Below, in pieces: positions 32,474 through 44,034 of a DNA stretch of 64,000 nt; position 1 is the stretch's first letter; every line of letters begins with the position of its first letter. The notes beneath the pieces are model-generated. The model saw nothing but the letters and a program-made list of their open reading frames with translations. It had not been told where the DNA came from and made no database searches. The position numbers were made by a program, and so were the translations under genes. Source of the DNA: Taxillus chinensis (lineage: Eukaryota > Streptophyta > Magnoliopsida > Santalales > Loranthaceae); the NCBI GenBank assembly GCA_023512835.1, contig CM042088.1, positions 4,332,078-4,396,077 on the forward strand, read 5' to 3'.

Positions 32474-33007
32474 GACTATAATTTCCTGCCTGATTGTTAT
32501 GAATTTGTTCACGGGATATGAAAAATTAGTAAAAAACAATTCCCTTGGTACCTATAGAATTGCTATGAAAAATATATCAACATATTAGAAAATGTATTGA
32601 GCTGTGTGGAAAAAAAATTTTCACCCAACTACCCGTGAATTGCTATGAAAAAGATACAAGACATGTGTATTTTCAAAACTACCCTTGTATTTATTACTAT
32701 CAATAATCTCACAACTTGAACAAATTGATATTTCATACCATATTACTTTTTTATAATTTTTTTCTTATCTATTTACATTATAAAAAATATATTTTTTATT
32801 TCTTTTCCATCTCAATCAAATAATTATTTTTTCTATTAATTTTCTTCTTACTTTTTTTCTTTCTAACTTTTTTCACCTTAAATGCTTTCAATACTTTACC
32901 AAGCAAAGTATAATTACTCATTTCATATATTTGTGACGTGGATAATTCAAAATAGTCCCAAGTTGTTTACTTTTTTATTATCAAATACATCCATAGGTTA
33001 TTTATCA

Positions 33008-33392
33008 AGAGCATCTATATTAGGTTTGATATAATTAAACTTTCTCTATGATTTAGAAAAAAAAATATATACATATTTAAAAAAAATCTACATCAAGTTT
33101 ACTAAAATATATAGATAGAAAATGAATAGTGAATCTCTATATTTGGGGATTTACTATTCATCCTTAAAAACTTTTTCCTATAATTTTAATATATTTTTTT
33201 ATGCATGTAAACTTTTGATTGGTTGTAATAAATGAAAGAGAAAGTGTGAGAAAAAAAAAAAGAATTAATGTATATAGAAATGAAAATGAATTATATGATG
33301 TTTTTAAAAAATATGTAAAATTTTAAAAATAAATATACTATTCGTTTCAAAATAAAATTTAAAATATCAAACCGAAAGTGAATGCTCTAATA
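33008..33392. mobile_element. Possible MITE (GAGCAT ends)
   Basis: Left end GAGCATCTATATTAGGT and right end, reverse-complemented, GAGCATTCACTTTCGGT agree at the first six bases and several later ones across about 385 bp of AT-rich, noncoding DNA. Target duplication is unclear. Confidence 0.35.
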
Positions 33393-33594
33393 ATATTCTT
33401 TTTATTCATCATATTTTTATACCATGATTTTCTTGTATAGAAAATAACTACATTATGCTATAGTTGACATTAACAAGGAAATAGAGATAGCGAATGAATG
33501 AAAATGATTCACGCGCATTTTATCGACAGAATTAGTGTAATTTATATACAAAAATCAAATGTCCTATATTATGATCGTTCAACAATTACATATA

Positions 33595-34013
33595 AGGGCA
33601 GTCATAACATACACCCATTTATTTTTCTTACTTTTACATATGTAAACTACTTTTTGCTTCCCCGTATAAATATACACCACATTTGATTCCTTTAATCACT
33701 CTATATATAATTAAAATAATAATTTATACTACTTTTTTATTTAATAATATTTTTTATAATTTAATATAAAATAAAAGTAAAAGTTATGAGAAACGTAAAA
33801 GAGAAAAATAAAATAAAATTTTTATATATAATTTAATAATTATAAGAAGTGAACAGTATTTTCTAATACATTGGGAAACATTGTACAAATCTTATATAGA
33901 AAGTTAAATATGGGAGTTTTGTTGTGGGAATAATTTTATAACTTTTTAGCTTTTTTTTCCCTAAATAAAAGAAATAGACTTCTATAGGGGATTTGTTACT
34001 AGTGCTCTAAAAT
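33595..34013. mobile_element. Possible MITE (AGGGCAGT / AGAGCACT ends)
   Basis: AGGGCAGTCATAACA at the left and, reverse-complemented, AGAGCACTAGTAACA at the right are imperfect 15-bp terminal inverted repeats bounding about 419 bp of AT-rich DNA. There is no coding capacity and the target duplication is unclear. Confidence 0.45.
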
Positions 34014-35187
34014 AATTACATTGGATTTTATATCCTTCGTTAGTAGTAAAAGACCAAAAAAATGCATCGCATCATTTGAGTGGACTAATTTATATTAATA
34101 TGATCTAACAATAAGGAATTATCGTTCTCTTTAACACGCCCGCAAGGCCCGCAAAAAATGGGCGTTACTTCGATAAAGGTTTCGTCAGAAGATCTGCAAG
34201 CTGGTCTGTAGTATAGTGTGAACACGATAGAATTTAAAAGTCCCTTGTTGAATCAAATCCAGCAAAAAGAGTAAGTTTATCTGAATGTGTTTCATACATA
34301 ATTGATGTATATTCGAATGTCAAATAAAGTTAATAATTAATCGCAGCAAAAATATATTTTAAAAATATTAATCTGATAAACAAATATTAAAATTTAAACA
34401 CGAATCATTTGTTATAATTCAACTAAGAGGATAAAGAAGAAATCAAGCTCAAAATGATAAAGTAAGAATTTTTTCTTTTTCCATCAAATACGGAGTTACA
34501 ATCAACCTTTAATCATTTTTGTTACCTCCTAGATGTAATTTGTCACACCCCCGAATTCCAAGGAACCTAGAACCAGAAACATGACTTCCCCTTGCCCACA
34601 CCTGAAAGGTCAAAGGATTGGTGACAAATACAAATAGAGACTACACTGTGAGTACTGTCTCAATCATGCAAACTTGTACAGTCATAAATCGAGGGTAATC
34701 TTATACTTTCCCATACATCATCATGCATACCACATGTTAAACAGTCATACAGACATCACATCACAAACAATGTACAAATAATTGTCCACAGACTCATGTC
34801 CGAGATACAATACATAATCAATACAGCATACAATACTATATCATACATTAGAGTAGTGGGCACGTCCTCCTAGAAGAAAGTTCTCCACTAGTCTCGGGTC
34901 AAACCTGAAAAGGATAAACAACAAAGAAGGGGCGAGCTACAAACTCAGTAGGTGACCCCAAAACTCCACATTACTCTACTATGCAAAACATATAAGTTTA
35001 TATTATATGCTCAGTGTACTCGTGCACTTTATAGTGTGCACAATCATCAGGACTCGCCCTGCAAACAAAAATCAGGACCTAGACTGTCCACACAGGACAG
35101 CTTGTCCATGATCCTTAATAGGATCCCAGCTCAGAGCACGCAGTCTTAACACCACCAACTCAACAGCTCACTCAAGCCACAACCTGT

Positions 35188-35192
35188 CATCA
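35188..35192. repeat. Target site duplication CATCA (left copy)
   Basis: CATCA directly left of the solo LTR. The identical right copy is at 39287-39291. Confidence 0.88.
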
Positions 35193-35568
35193 TGTAAAGA
35201 CCTGTATTTGGGTAGGGCTGAGAGATATTCTTTCTCATGTTGCTAAAAACATCTGGACAATATTGTGTTCATCAATGTAAGCATTTTGATTGTAATTGGG
35301 CCCAATTCCGGGTCGACGACCCGAGTGGCCCGATTGTTGACTTTTCGGGGTTTATTGGTTGACCTTGCGTTTGAGCAGTCAATTGGGTTGGAAAATATCT
35401 AGATAGTGATGTACTCGTCATTTTGAGCGTTTTGACTGTACTTGGGCTCAATTTAGAGTTCGTGACCTCAGGAAGTCAATTAATATTTTTGGGTTTTATT
35501 AATAAAAGAAAATGCAGAAATATAAATAAGATGAGAGTAAGAGCTTTCACGTTACGTTTCCTTGTTCG

Positions 35569-35572
<4 letters not shown>

Positions 35573-35617
<45 letters not shown>
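35573..35617. repeat. (GA)n microsatellite in LTR leader
   Basis: About 22 GA units directly after the GTTCGTGC leader of the LTR. Other LTR copies have only short GAGAGA runs there, so this is a local expansion. Confidence 0.9.
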
Positions 35618-35619
<2 letters not shown>

Positions 35620-36027
35620 CTTGGATTCTTCGCTTTGGGGCGTTTTAAGCTTGTTCGATCGTTAAGAATCATTCCAAGTAGGTGTTCCCTTGATTCTTCA
35701 CTCTTTTTTTGCTGTTTCATTGGATTAACATGTAAGAATTAGATGAAATCATGAAAATTCGTGATGAACCCGAGAAATTGGGGAAAAATGGAAATTGAGC
35801 ATGAAACCTAGATGATTTAGGTTGTTTGGTAGCCTAATGTGGCTAGATGATGTTAGAAACCCTTAATAGGGATGAAATGTTGTTTAAAAATGGAGATTTA
35901 ATGAGTATAATTGGGTTTTGGGATGAAATCGGGAAGAACACAGTCGGCAGTTCATGACTGGGGAACTGCTCGAGGCTAGCTTCGAGCAGAGTGTCGAGCA
36001 GAGCCTCGAGCAGGTTGCTCAAGCTTA

Positions 36028-37941
36028 GGGCTCGTTTGGTACGCAGGAATAAAATGGGGGGAATGGAATCATTAAGGGAATGAAATTGACTTGGGAAACA
36101 GAATGGATTTTTTTGATTACCTTGCCCGTGTTTGGTATGCAAAAACAAGTAAGGTAATATAATCAAGCAATTACTAAAATATCCTCAATTAATATTTATT
36201 AAATATTTTTTTATTAAGGTAATAATAGTGATGGGTTCGATCGGGCTGCATTGGAGGGGGGCTTGCGCGCGGCGGCGGTGGGGGAGGGGGAGGGCGGCTT
36301 GCCGCAGCGGGCAGAGGGGGAAGATCGGGCGGGGGGGGGGGGCTTGCGAGGCGAGGGGCTTGCGCGCAGCGCAGAGGGGGCAGATCGGGCGGCGGGGGGG
36401 GAGGAAGTGGGGCTTGCGCGGCGAGGGGGAGGGGGGAGAGGGGGCTTGCGCGCGACGGTAGAGGAGAAGGAGAGGGAGCTTGCAGCGGGAAGGGGGGGGG
36501 AAGGAGAGGGGGCTTGCAGCGGGGAGGGGGCAGATCGGGCAACGGGAAGGGGGGGGGGGGCTGCGGTGACGGGAGAGGGGGCTTGCGCACGGCGGCAGAG
36601 GGGGCGGATCGGGCAACGGGGGGGAGGAAGTGGGGCTTGCGCGGCGAGGGGGAGGGGGGAGAGGGGGCTTGCGCGCGACGGTAGAGGAGAAGGAGAGGGA
36701 GCTTGCGAGCGGGAAGGGGGGGGAAGGAGAGGGGGCTTGCGGCAGGGGAGGGGGCAGATCGGGCGACGGGAAGGGGGGAGGGGGAGAGGGGGCTTGCGCG
36801 CGCAGGCAGAGGGGGCAGATCGGGCGGCGGGGGGGGGAGGAAGTGGGGCTTGCGCGGCGAGGGGGAGGGGGAGAGGGGGCTTGCGCGCGACGTGGAGAGG
36901 AGAAGGAGAGGGAGCTTGCGGCGGGAAGGGGGGGGAAGGAGAGGGGGCTTGCGGTAGGGAGGGGGCAGATCGGGCGACGGGAAGGGGGGGGCTGCAGTGA
37001 CGGGAGAGGGGGGGGGGGAGAGGGGGCTTGCACGCAGCGGCAGAGGGGGCAGATCGGGAGGCGGGGGGGGGGGGGAGGAAGTGGGGCTTGGGCGGCGAGG
37101 GGGAGGGGGAGAGGGGGCTTGCGCGCGATGGTAGAGAAGAAGGAGAGGGAGCTTGCAGCGGGGAAGGGGGGGGAAGGAGAGGGGGCTTGCAGCAGGGAGG
37201 GGGCAGATCGGGCGACGGGAGGGGGGGGGCTGCGGTGACGGGAGAGGGGGGGGGGGAGAGGGGGCTTGCGCAGCGCGGCAGAGGGGGCAGATCGGGCGGC
37301 GGGGGGGGAGGAAGTGGGGCTTGCGCGGCGAGGGGGAGGGGGAGAGGGGGCTTGCGCGCGACGGTAGAGGAGAAGGAGAGGGAGCTTGCAGCGGGAAGGG
37401 GGGGGAAGGAGAGGGGGCTTGCAGCGGGGAGGGGGCAGATCGGGCAACGGGAAGGGGGGGGCTTGCGCACCGGCAGAGGGGGCAGATCGGGCGGCGGGGG
37501 GGGGGGAGGAAGTGGGGCTTGCGCGGCGAGGGGGAGGGGGAGAGGGGGCTTGCGCGCGACGGTAGAGGAGAAGGAGAGGGAGCTTGCAGCGGGAAGGGGG
37601 GGAAGGAGAGGGGGCTTGCAGTAGGGAGGGGGCAGATCGGGCGACGGGAAGGGGGGGCTGCAGTGACGGGAGAGGGGGAGGGGGAGGCAGGGCAACAAGG
37701 AAAGAGGGAGAGGGAGAGAGATAGGGAGAAATAAAAAAATAAAAGGGTATAAAAATAAATAAGGTTCCATTGTGCAAGGGAACCTTAGTAAACCTTGGGG
37801 GTGGGGGGAATCAATTTCCCCCTACATATGGCTATAAGATTCCCACGGGAATCTTAATCTCTTCCCTATTTTTGTACCAAACGCGGGAAAGGAATGCAAT
37901 CTGATTCCTTTCCTTTCCTTTCCCGCGTACCAAACATGCTA
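36028..37941. mobile_element. PIF/Harbinger-like (Tourist-type) MITE enlarged by minisatellite
   Basis: Left end GGGCTCGTTTGGTACGC and right end, reverse-complemented, TAGCATGTTTGGTACGC share GTTTGGTACGC. The trinucleotide TTA lies directly outside both ends (36025-36027 and 37942-37944), the target duplication typical of PIF/Harbinger elements. The unique ends (about 36028-36230 and 37700-37941) hold GGAAT/ATTCC-rich MITE sequence, and the core is a 1.45-kb G-rich tandem array. No transposase is present. The array has swollen an otherwise MITE-sized element to 1.9 kb. Confidence 0.75.
36240..37690. repeat. G-rich minisatellite, six repeats of about 200-235 bp
   Basis: The marker GAGGAAGTGG recurs at about 36401, 36623, 36837, 37074, 37308 and 37505, giving units of 222, 214, 237, 234 and 197 bp. 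Each unit is itself built from shorter words (GGGGGCTTGC, GGGGCAGATCGGGC, GAGAAGGAGAGGGAGC). The plus strand is extremely G-rich with many runs of 6-12 G, so G-quadruplex formation is plausible. Overlapping open frames of up to 530 residues on both strands are composition artefacts (Pro/Ser-rich or Gly/Arg-rich in all frames). Confidence 0.9.
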
Positions 37942-38629
37942 TTAGAGTGTCGAGTAGCGTCGAGCAGAGCGTCGAGCAAGGTGTCTCGAGCAGGGTATTT
38001 CGAGCAGTTAGACAGTGCAGTTGCCAGTGTGTGTTGCCAGGGTTCCTGGACCCATTTACATTGTAACCATTATGCCTCTCCACAGTTAAGTATTATAATG
38101 AAATACCCCCCATTTGGATTCAAAGAAAAATACTAGAAAAATAAATTCTCACTCTTTCAAAATGTGAAAATTGGGATTTAGTGCAAAATCTCGAAAAAAT
38201 CTAGTTTTTCGTAGAGGTAAATTTTTGGAAAGTGGAGTTAGACATCTCAGAAAAATCCCTAAAAATCAGATTATCTTAGTTATAATATGGAGACCCAATG
38301 CCGGGACTTTTTATTTCAAGAAAACAACTCCTATGGGTATCTCCTTCCTTGGTCAAGGAATGATGATCGATTTGTGAAGGCTGGTTTCAGTTATAAAGGG
38401 AGTATGGAACCTTAATGTCATATTGGTGTTGGGATGTTGGTTTGAGGAATTGGGGCTTGTTAGGTTCTCACCGTGAAGCACAGATGATGCTATGTGGTTA
38501 GCGGGACAGGCATATGTGTCGATGGTGGGCCTGTGTGGCACTGTGGTCGGGCATATTGCGCTGTAATCGTGGCAGGCATATGCGCCGATGGCAGGCCTGT
38601 GTGACACTATGTCCGGGCATATAGCGCTG

Positions 38630-38752
38630 TGATAGGGCTGAGTGCCTTGAGTTGGGATCCTGTTGAGGATTCTGTTGAGCCGTTGAGCTCGGGAGCTGTT
38701 GAGCTCGTGGAGCTAGGGCTGAGTGCTCTGAGCTGGGATCCTGTTGAAGATC
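38630..38752 (+). repeat. LTR-internal duplicated block (two copies)
   Basis: GGGCTGAGTGCCTTGAG...GGATCCTGTTGA and GGGCTGAGTGCTCTGAG...GGATCCTGTTGA are adjacent copies, separated by GAGCTC-rich spacer. The same block is single at about 12105 and 19845, single and reversed at 28300, and triple and reversed at 24050-24235. It is a copy-number-variable LTR segment. Confidence 0.7.
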
Positions 38753-39450
38753 GTGGACAAGCTGTCCTGTGTGAGCAGGCTGAGTCCTGATGTTATGAAC
38801 ACTACACGGCGCACGAGTACACTGAGCATATAGTATAGACTTGTATATTTGCATGATGTGGAGTTTTGGGGTCACCTACTGAGCTTATCGCTCACCCCTA
38901 CTTGTTGTTTACCTTTTTCAGGTGTGACCCGAGACTAGTGGAGGACTTTCTTCCAGGAGGACGTGCCCACTACTCTAATGTATGATACAGTGTTATATCC
39001 TGTATTGTTGTGTCTTGTATCCCGGACATGGGTCCGTGGACAATTGTATTTGCATACTGTTTGTGATGTGATGTCTATATGACTGTTTGACTTATTGTAT
39101 GCATGATGATATATGGGAAAGTACAAGATTACCCTTGATGTATGACTGTACAGGGTTGCATGATTGAGATAGCACCCGCGGTGTAGTCTCTATTAGTGCT
39201 AGTCACCAACCCCTTGACCTTTCGGGTGCGAGCAAGGGGAAGTCATGTTCCCGATTCCGGGTTCCCTGGAATTTGGGGGCGTGATACATCACGAGCTCAA
39301 CAGCTTAATCCAGGCCATATGCTATCATCATGAGCTCAACAGCTCAACCCAGGCCTCAACCTGTCAAGTAAACCACATAGCACAACTTGTGCACCATGGT
39401 GAGAACACAAATAAGTCACAGAGCCCAAGACTTAATCCTCAAACCAACAC

Positions 39451-39551
39451 ACCATCAAATCTGGAGCATCGTGGTCAAATTCGGAACAATGTGATCAAAT
39501 CTGGAACAGTGTGGTCAAATCCAGAACATCGTGGTCAAATCAGCAACATTT
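39451..39551. repeat. 22-bp tandem repeat, about 5 copies
   Basis: Units of the form ATCAAATCTGGAACA(T/G)NGTGGTCAAAT, with CGTGGTCAAAT recurring at 39470, 39508 (as TGTGGTCAAAT) and 39529. It lies in the right half of the minus-strand Tekay LTR, where other copies carry different sequence. The open frame across it is repeat-driven. Confidence 0.7.
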
Positions 39552-39594
39552 GATCCTTATACTGATCCGTTCACTAATCCGGAAGAAGAACCCC

Positions 39595-39825
39595 ATGATA
39601 CAGAATAAGGATCTTAGCCTCCACTTGCACAGAATAAGGATCCGAGCCTTCCAGTAATACGAAATAAGGATTTGAGCCTCCACTAACACAGAATAAGGAT
39701 CCGAGCCTTCTAGTAGCATGGAGTAAGGATCTGAGCCTCCACTAACATGGAATAAGGATCTGAGCCACCACTAGCACAAAATAAGGATTCGAGCCACCAC
39801 TAGCACGGAATAAGCTTTGAGTCAA
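39595..39825. repeat. 30-bp tandem repeat GGAATAAGGATCCGAGCC, about 8 copies
   Basis: Successive units start CAGAATAAGGATC, CAGAATAAGGATCCGAG, CGAAATAAGGATTTGAG, CAGAATAAGGATCCGAG, TGGAGTAAGGATCTGAG, TGGAATAAGGATC, CAAAATAAGGATTCGAG and CGGAATAAGC, each followed by a CCTCCACTAACA-like spacer. The core is the reverse complement of CTCGGATCCTTATTCCGTG in the copia-type LTR at 41.9-43.0 kb. Confidence 0.8.
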
Positions 39826-40468
39826 CTTCGACTCTCCGATCTTCGAGCCATCAACCTTCGACCTTTGAACCTGCCGACACTTCGACCCTTAGAACCATAA
39901 CGCACCAACAATACTATTCATTGTCGTTTCAGCCTGTTCTTCATCTGGAATCAACTTAGCGACCTCCAAATGCTTCCAAACACATTTTTTACTTAACAGA
40001 CTATAATATATACCTCAAAACACGTCATAAACGCCTCTAAATCACATGGTAACAACCGAAATATTCATAGATATAATTTCAGATACATCCATCTAGATCT
40101 AAATTTAAATTTCTACGGTTGACTTCTCAACCCTCATGCCATACATAGTTATAAAACCTCCAGATCATAGAAACACATACCCACAATAATATATATAATA
40201 TTTTAACCACAAATCTTATACTAAACCACCAGATCCAACCTAAAATTGGATTTCTCTCAAAACCCAGGGTTCATACTAGATTTTATAAATAATAGCAAAA
40301 TTTGTGCATATCAAGAACAGAATTGAGACAAGAAGTTTAGAAACACTTATCGGGTAAAGATTCATGGATGAACCAACTCCAAAATCCAAGCTCCAAGCTC
40401 TAAGCTCTCTTCACTCTCTCTCTCTTTCACCAAAGTCAAGAAACACAAAGGACCACACGCTAGGAGTT

Positions 40469-40510
<42 letters not shown>

Positions 40511-40703
40511 CTATTTATATGTGTTGGTAATTCTTTAATTAATAAACAACCAAAATTACACAACTAGCCTTCCAAGGTCCCGAATCCCAAATTGGACCCA
40601 ACTACATCTAAAATGCTCATAACACTAAGCACGATACCAAAATGATATCTTCATTACCAATGAAATACTATCTCTTAAATCAACCCAAACACAGGTCTTG
40701 ACA

Positions 40704-41890
40704 TCCTCCCCACCTTAGGACTTTTCATCATCGAAAATAAAACACGTGCCCAAAAGACATCATAAAATTCAAGCTCAAGCCCCACACATCAATAAAACAC
40801 AAAACATGATTATCGATATGGTGACCAACCACACAGGTGCAATGCAACTCAAAACAAGCCAAAAGGCTCACAAGATCCAACAAACAACATCTAAAGTATA
40901 ACCACATCTGGCTATAAAAAATATACCAAACAAATGCATAAAATATAACTCATACTCATACCTTAGGGAAAGCCCTCACATCATCCCCACCTTAGGACTG
41001 ATCGTCCCTAGACAGCTCAGGATAAAGAACCCACATCTGGCTCTCTTTCTCTCAAGTTTACTCCTTCATGCTTCGATGTCGCCATAACACCTAAACCAGT
41101 GGGATTGTCTTGCCCCGCAAGACCTGCTCCCACCTGTGCAAAATATGAGTCGGCATCTCAACAACGGCACCATCATCAGCCAAGTCTATCTCACGATAGT
41201 CCAACACATGAGAAGAATCTCCCATGGTTACGTGGTCCCATTTCCACTCTAGCATTGGCAATGACTGTAACTCACCAGCTGATCTCAAGTGCTCTGCCTT
41301 GATCTACTGACAGGTCAAACACCTCCTCACACAATTAGCAAGGGCCTTCTTCTGGCCTGGCCACCAATACTGCATCCTCACTACATGACACATTGTGGTT
41401 CCACCAAGATGTACATCTAATCTGAATTGGTGAAATTCGCGAAGAACCTCCACCTGAAGAGAAGTGGGAACCATCAGTCTACCCCGATACTTCAATACAT
41501 GCTCTATATCTTCAGTCTAATTAGAATATGCCTGCTTAGTCTAAATCCTGTCCTTGATGACCTCATAGTCAATGTCCCCCAACTGATCCTCTATAATCCT
41601 CTATTGCAACTCTAGACTACTATAACAACACTGAGCATCCCTCGTCCCATCACTGGTTACCATATGTAACCTCATCATTGCTAACTAACTCATCGTTTCC
41701 CATTCCTTAATGACACAATGGCCAACCACGGCCCTGCTCTTCCTACTCAGAGCATTTGCCACCACATTTCCTTTATCAGGGGTATACCTCATATCAAAAT
41801 GAAACCTACCGTAGGTATTCCACCCACCGCTTTTGTCTAAGGTTCAAATCTCTCTAAGAAAAGATATACTGCAAGCTCTTGTGGTCTATT
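40704..41890 (-). pseudogene. Internal region of minus-strand Tekay-type element, integrase core deleted
   Basis: Minus-strand reading from 41890: RNase H end (the DHKSLQYIFS block), then the integrase zinc module (HQFRLDVHLGGTTMCH ... VRRCLTC, 41495-41304) and the linker [21 protein letters not shown] (41288). It then jumps directly to the last part of the chromodomain region (SSHVLDYREIDLADDGAVVE, THILHRWEQVLRGKTIPLV). Compared with the element at 10475-20452, about 0.85 kb containing the DDE core is missing at about 41226. The 3' UTR and PPT (40704-40717) follow. It is non-autonomous and 5'-truncated at about 41890, where copia-like LTR sequence begins. Confidence 0.8.
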
Positions 41891-43060
41891 GAAAGACTTT
41901 GTATTTATAAGCCTTCCCTGAGAGACTTTCTTGGAACTGGACATTCCAAGTGTCAAGTTGTATTTATGATTTTCTCGAAAAATCCCTCTTCTTAAATTGC
42001 TGCGGAAGTGAAGCTCGAGTTATTGGAACTATGAGTGTATTGAATTACTTCGCATAATTCCAATTACATTAAAGATCATGTCTACGCATTCAATAGATTT
42101 CTTCTTACATCGGGAACTAACAAGTGATAAGTTTAAATGCGCTAAACTTACATAATGAGTAAATGGAGCAATATCGTCTTATTCCATCGCAAGGTTCCTT
42201 ACTCCGTGTTAATGAATAGCTCAAATTTCTTACTCCATATCAATAGTTACTTACTTTGTGTCAATTAAGTACTCGGATCCTTATTCCATTGCAAGGTTCC
42301 TTAGTTCGTGTTAATGAAGTGCTCGGCTTCCTTACTCTGTAACAATAGTTATTTACTTTGTGTCAATTAAGTACTCGGATCCTTATTCCATTGCAAGGTT
42401 CCTTAGTTCGTGTTAATGAAGTGCTCGGCTTCCTTACTCTGTAACAATAGTTATTTACTTTGTGTTAATTAAGTACTCGGATCCTTATTCCGTGCAAATA
42501 TAAAGTTCAGACTTATTCCGAGTCTTTTCTCCCTTACTCTGTAAGTGGAAGACCCAGATTCTTACTCCGCACCTTCTTATCCTTAGTCCGCACGAGTGGA
42601 AGATTTGGATGCTTACTCTATGTCTTCTTGTCCTTAGTCCGTGCGAGTGAAAGACTCAGATTCTTACTCTGCATCTTCTTATCCTTAGTCTGCGTGAGTG
42701 GAAGACTCAGATACTTACTCTGCGTCTTTTTGTCTTTAGGTCACGCGAGTGGAAGACTTGGATGCTTACTCCGTGTCTTCTTATCCTTAGTCCACGCAAG
42801 TGAAAGACTCGAATGCTTATTTCGCGTCTTCTTGTCCTTAGTCTATGCGAGTGGAAGACCCGGATTCTTACTCCGCGTCTTCTTGTCCTTAGTCCGCTTG
42901 AGTAGAAGACTCAGATGCTTACTCCGCTTCTTCTTGTCCTTAGTCCACGCGAGTGGAAGACTTGGATGCTTACTCCGTGTTTTTTTGTCTTTAGTCCACG
43001 CGAGTGAAAGACTCGAATGCTTATTCCAAATTTCATCTTCCAAAATTCAGGTTTGATTCA
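41891..43060 (-). mobile_element. Copia-like LTR fragment with minisatellites
   Basis: Shares with the LTR at 54406-55599 a reversed TATA element (GTATTTATAAGCC here, CTATTTATAG there), the phrase AATTGCTGCGGA (41996 and 54829), and long arrays of CCTTACTCCGT / CCTTATTCCGT words. It is best read as a decayed minus-strand LTR of the same family abutting truncated Tekay DNA at about 41890. Neither end is recognisable. Confidence 0.55.
42525..43030. repeat. 51-bp minisatellite, about 9-10 copies
   Basis: Units run GTCCTTAGTCC-N-GCGAGTGGAAGACTCGGATGC-TTACTCCGCGTCTTCTT, with a 51-bp period that is exact over the last seven copies. Because 51 is divisible by 3 there is an open frame at 42628-43056 with a 17-residue period; I regard it as repeat-driven, not a gene. 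Upstream, 42180-42500 holds longer, looser repeats of TTACTTTGTGTCAATTAAGT and CGGATCCTTATTCCATTGC. Confidence 0.88.
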
Positions 43061-43072
43061 ATAATAGTAAAT

Positions 43073-44030
43073 GATCATATCACATGACAATCAGTTATAT
43101 CAATGAACAAATCCTTTGTTGTGGATTCTTGTAATTATATTTTCTTAATCTTAAAGTGCAGTTTTTGTCCTTGATTGTGGCACAGACGAAAACTAATAAA
43201 TAATAATTTAATTAATTAATAAAATTAATTAATTAAAAATTATTTATTGGAGCTTTGATTAAGTAGGTCTATTTGGTCTCTCTAGCTAGCACCATTCATT
43301 CTTGTCTGGAGTACCATATCATTGTGATATAATTTTTTTGTTGTATTTAAGAGCTAATTGTTTAACATGTGTCAATATATATTCAAGATAAATAATAATA
43401 AATATTTTATCCATTTAATGTGGATAAATGAATAATTATATTATATTATATTATTTATTTAGTCAATAAATAATTTTAAATATTTATTTAATTAGATTTG
43501 ATGTGCAATAATCATATTATTTAAAGAGTTTAAATAATTATTCATATTATGTATTATTATTATTTAACTGAAGGAGCGTATACATAATAACACAGGGGCA
43601 ACTCTAGGTCTATAAATAGTGTATAGCCTCCTAGGTTAAAAAAGAATGTGTGAAATCGTAGATAGCCAAAAAAGAGAGAGACAAGTGACGGCCAACCCTA
43701 ATAGAGGTGGTGTTCCTATTCCTTGATCCAAAGGTGTCACAACCTTGTATTCCCTGAGAAGGTGAATAGCAAAGAAGGTTAAGTGATGATTGAATCCAGG
43801 AGGTTGCGAGGACGACCAAAGGTTGTTCGCGAGTTCATTCTTGGAGAAGAAGAGAGTTCTTACTTTAACATTTTTCAGTTTGGTTTCTTCTTTATCTTCT
43901 TTGCAGAATTAAATTCATTGATTCATATTTAGATCCTAGTATTTATTTGCTAGATAAAAAAATTTTAAAATCCATTTCTGCTACAGTTAAAGTTTAACCT
44001 TATTTCAGCAAACCATCACAATGTATCCAA
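43073..44030 (+). mobile_element. 5'-truncated copy of the LTR-like element at 44274-45944
   Basis: Direct-repeat partner of about 45102-45944: ATCATATCACATGACAA, TTCTTGTAATTATAT, the AATAATAATTTAATT block, CATAGCCTCCTAGGTTAAA-like text and AATTCATTGATTCATATTTAG. It lacks the first about 830 bp of the other copy. It is followed directly by LINE sequence. Confidence 0.65.
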
Positions 44031-44034
44031 GATG

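Larger units (their letters stand above)
32474..34540. other. Very AT-rich intergenic DNA
   Basis: No coding evidence. It contains two inverted-terminus segments, annotated separately, and long A/T runs. Confidence 0.5.
35193..39286 (+). mobile_element. Solo Tekay-type LTR containing a MITE, TSD CATCA
   Basis: TGTAAAGACCTGTATTTGGG at 35193 to GGGGGCGTGATA at 39286 (terminal C changed to T against GTGACA). Without the 1.9-kb insertion at 36028-37941 it is about 2.18 kb, matching the family LTR. TATA box TATAAATA near 35521. CATCA flanks both ends. It was inserted into the opposite-strand Tekay LTR at 34541-40703, and no internal region is present. Confidence 0.88.
34541..40703 (-). mobile_element. 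Minus-strand Tekay-type 3' LTR, interrupted by solo LTR
   Basis: TGTCACACCCCCGAATTCC at 34541 starts the reverse-complement LTR; it is cut at 35192 by the insertion at 35193-39286, resumes at 39292, and ends ...GGTCTTGACA at 40703. About 2.06 kb of LTR is present once the insertion is removed. The reversed polypurine tract TCCTCCCCACCTTA follows at 40704, so this is the 3' LTR of a minus-strand element whose internal part runs to about 41890. Its internal repeats have changed completely: a 22-bp and a 30-bp tandem array occupy the place of TCGAAG words. Confidence 0.82.

Noticed and set aside
36185..37777. Open frames of up to 530 residues (Pro/Ser-rich on minus, Gly/Arg-rich on plus)
   Set aside because: All frames of the G-rich minisatellite are open because stop codons cannot occur in the repeat unit; no domain, start context or codon bias supports a gene.
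36240..43030. Regular repeats as a possible CRISPR array
   Set aside because: The repeats are adjacent tandem units without unique spacers and lie in plant transposon DNA.
42628..43056. 142-residue frame with 17-residue periodicity
   Set aside because: The 51-bp repeat is divisible by three, so a long frame is expected; the LTR context and absence of a domain argue against a gene.
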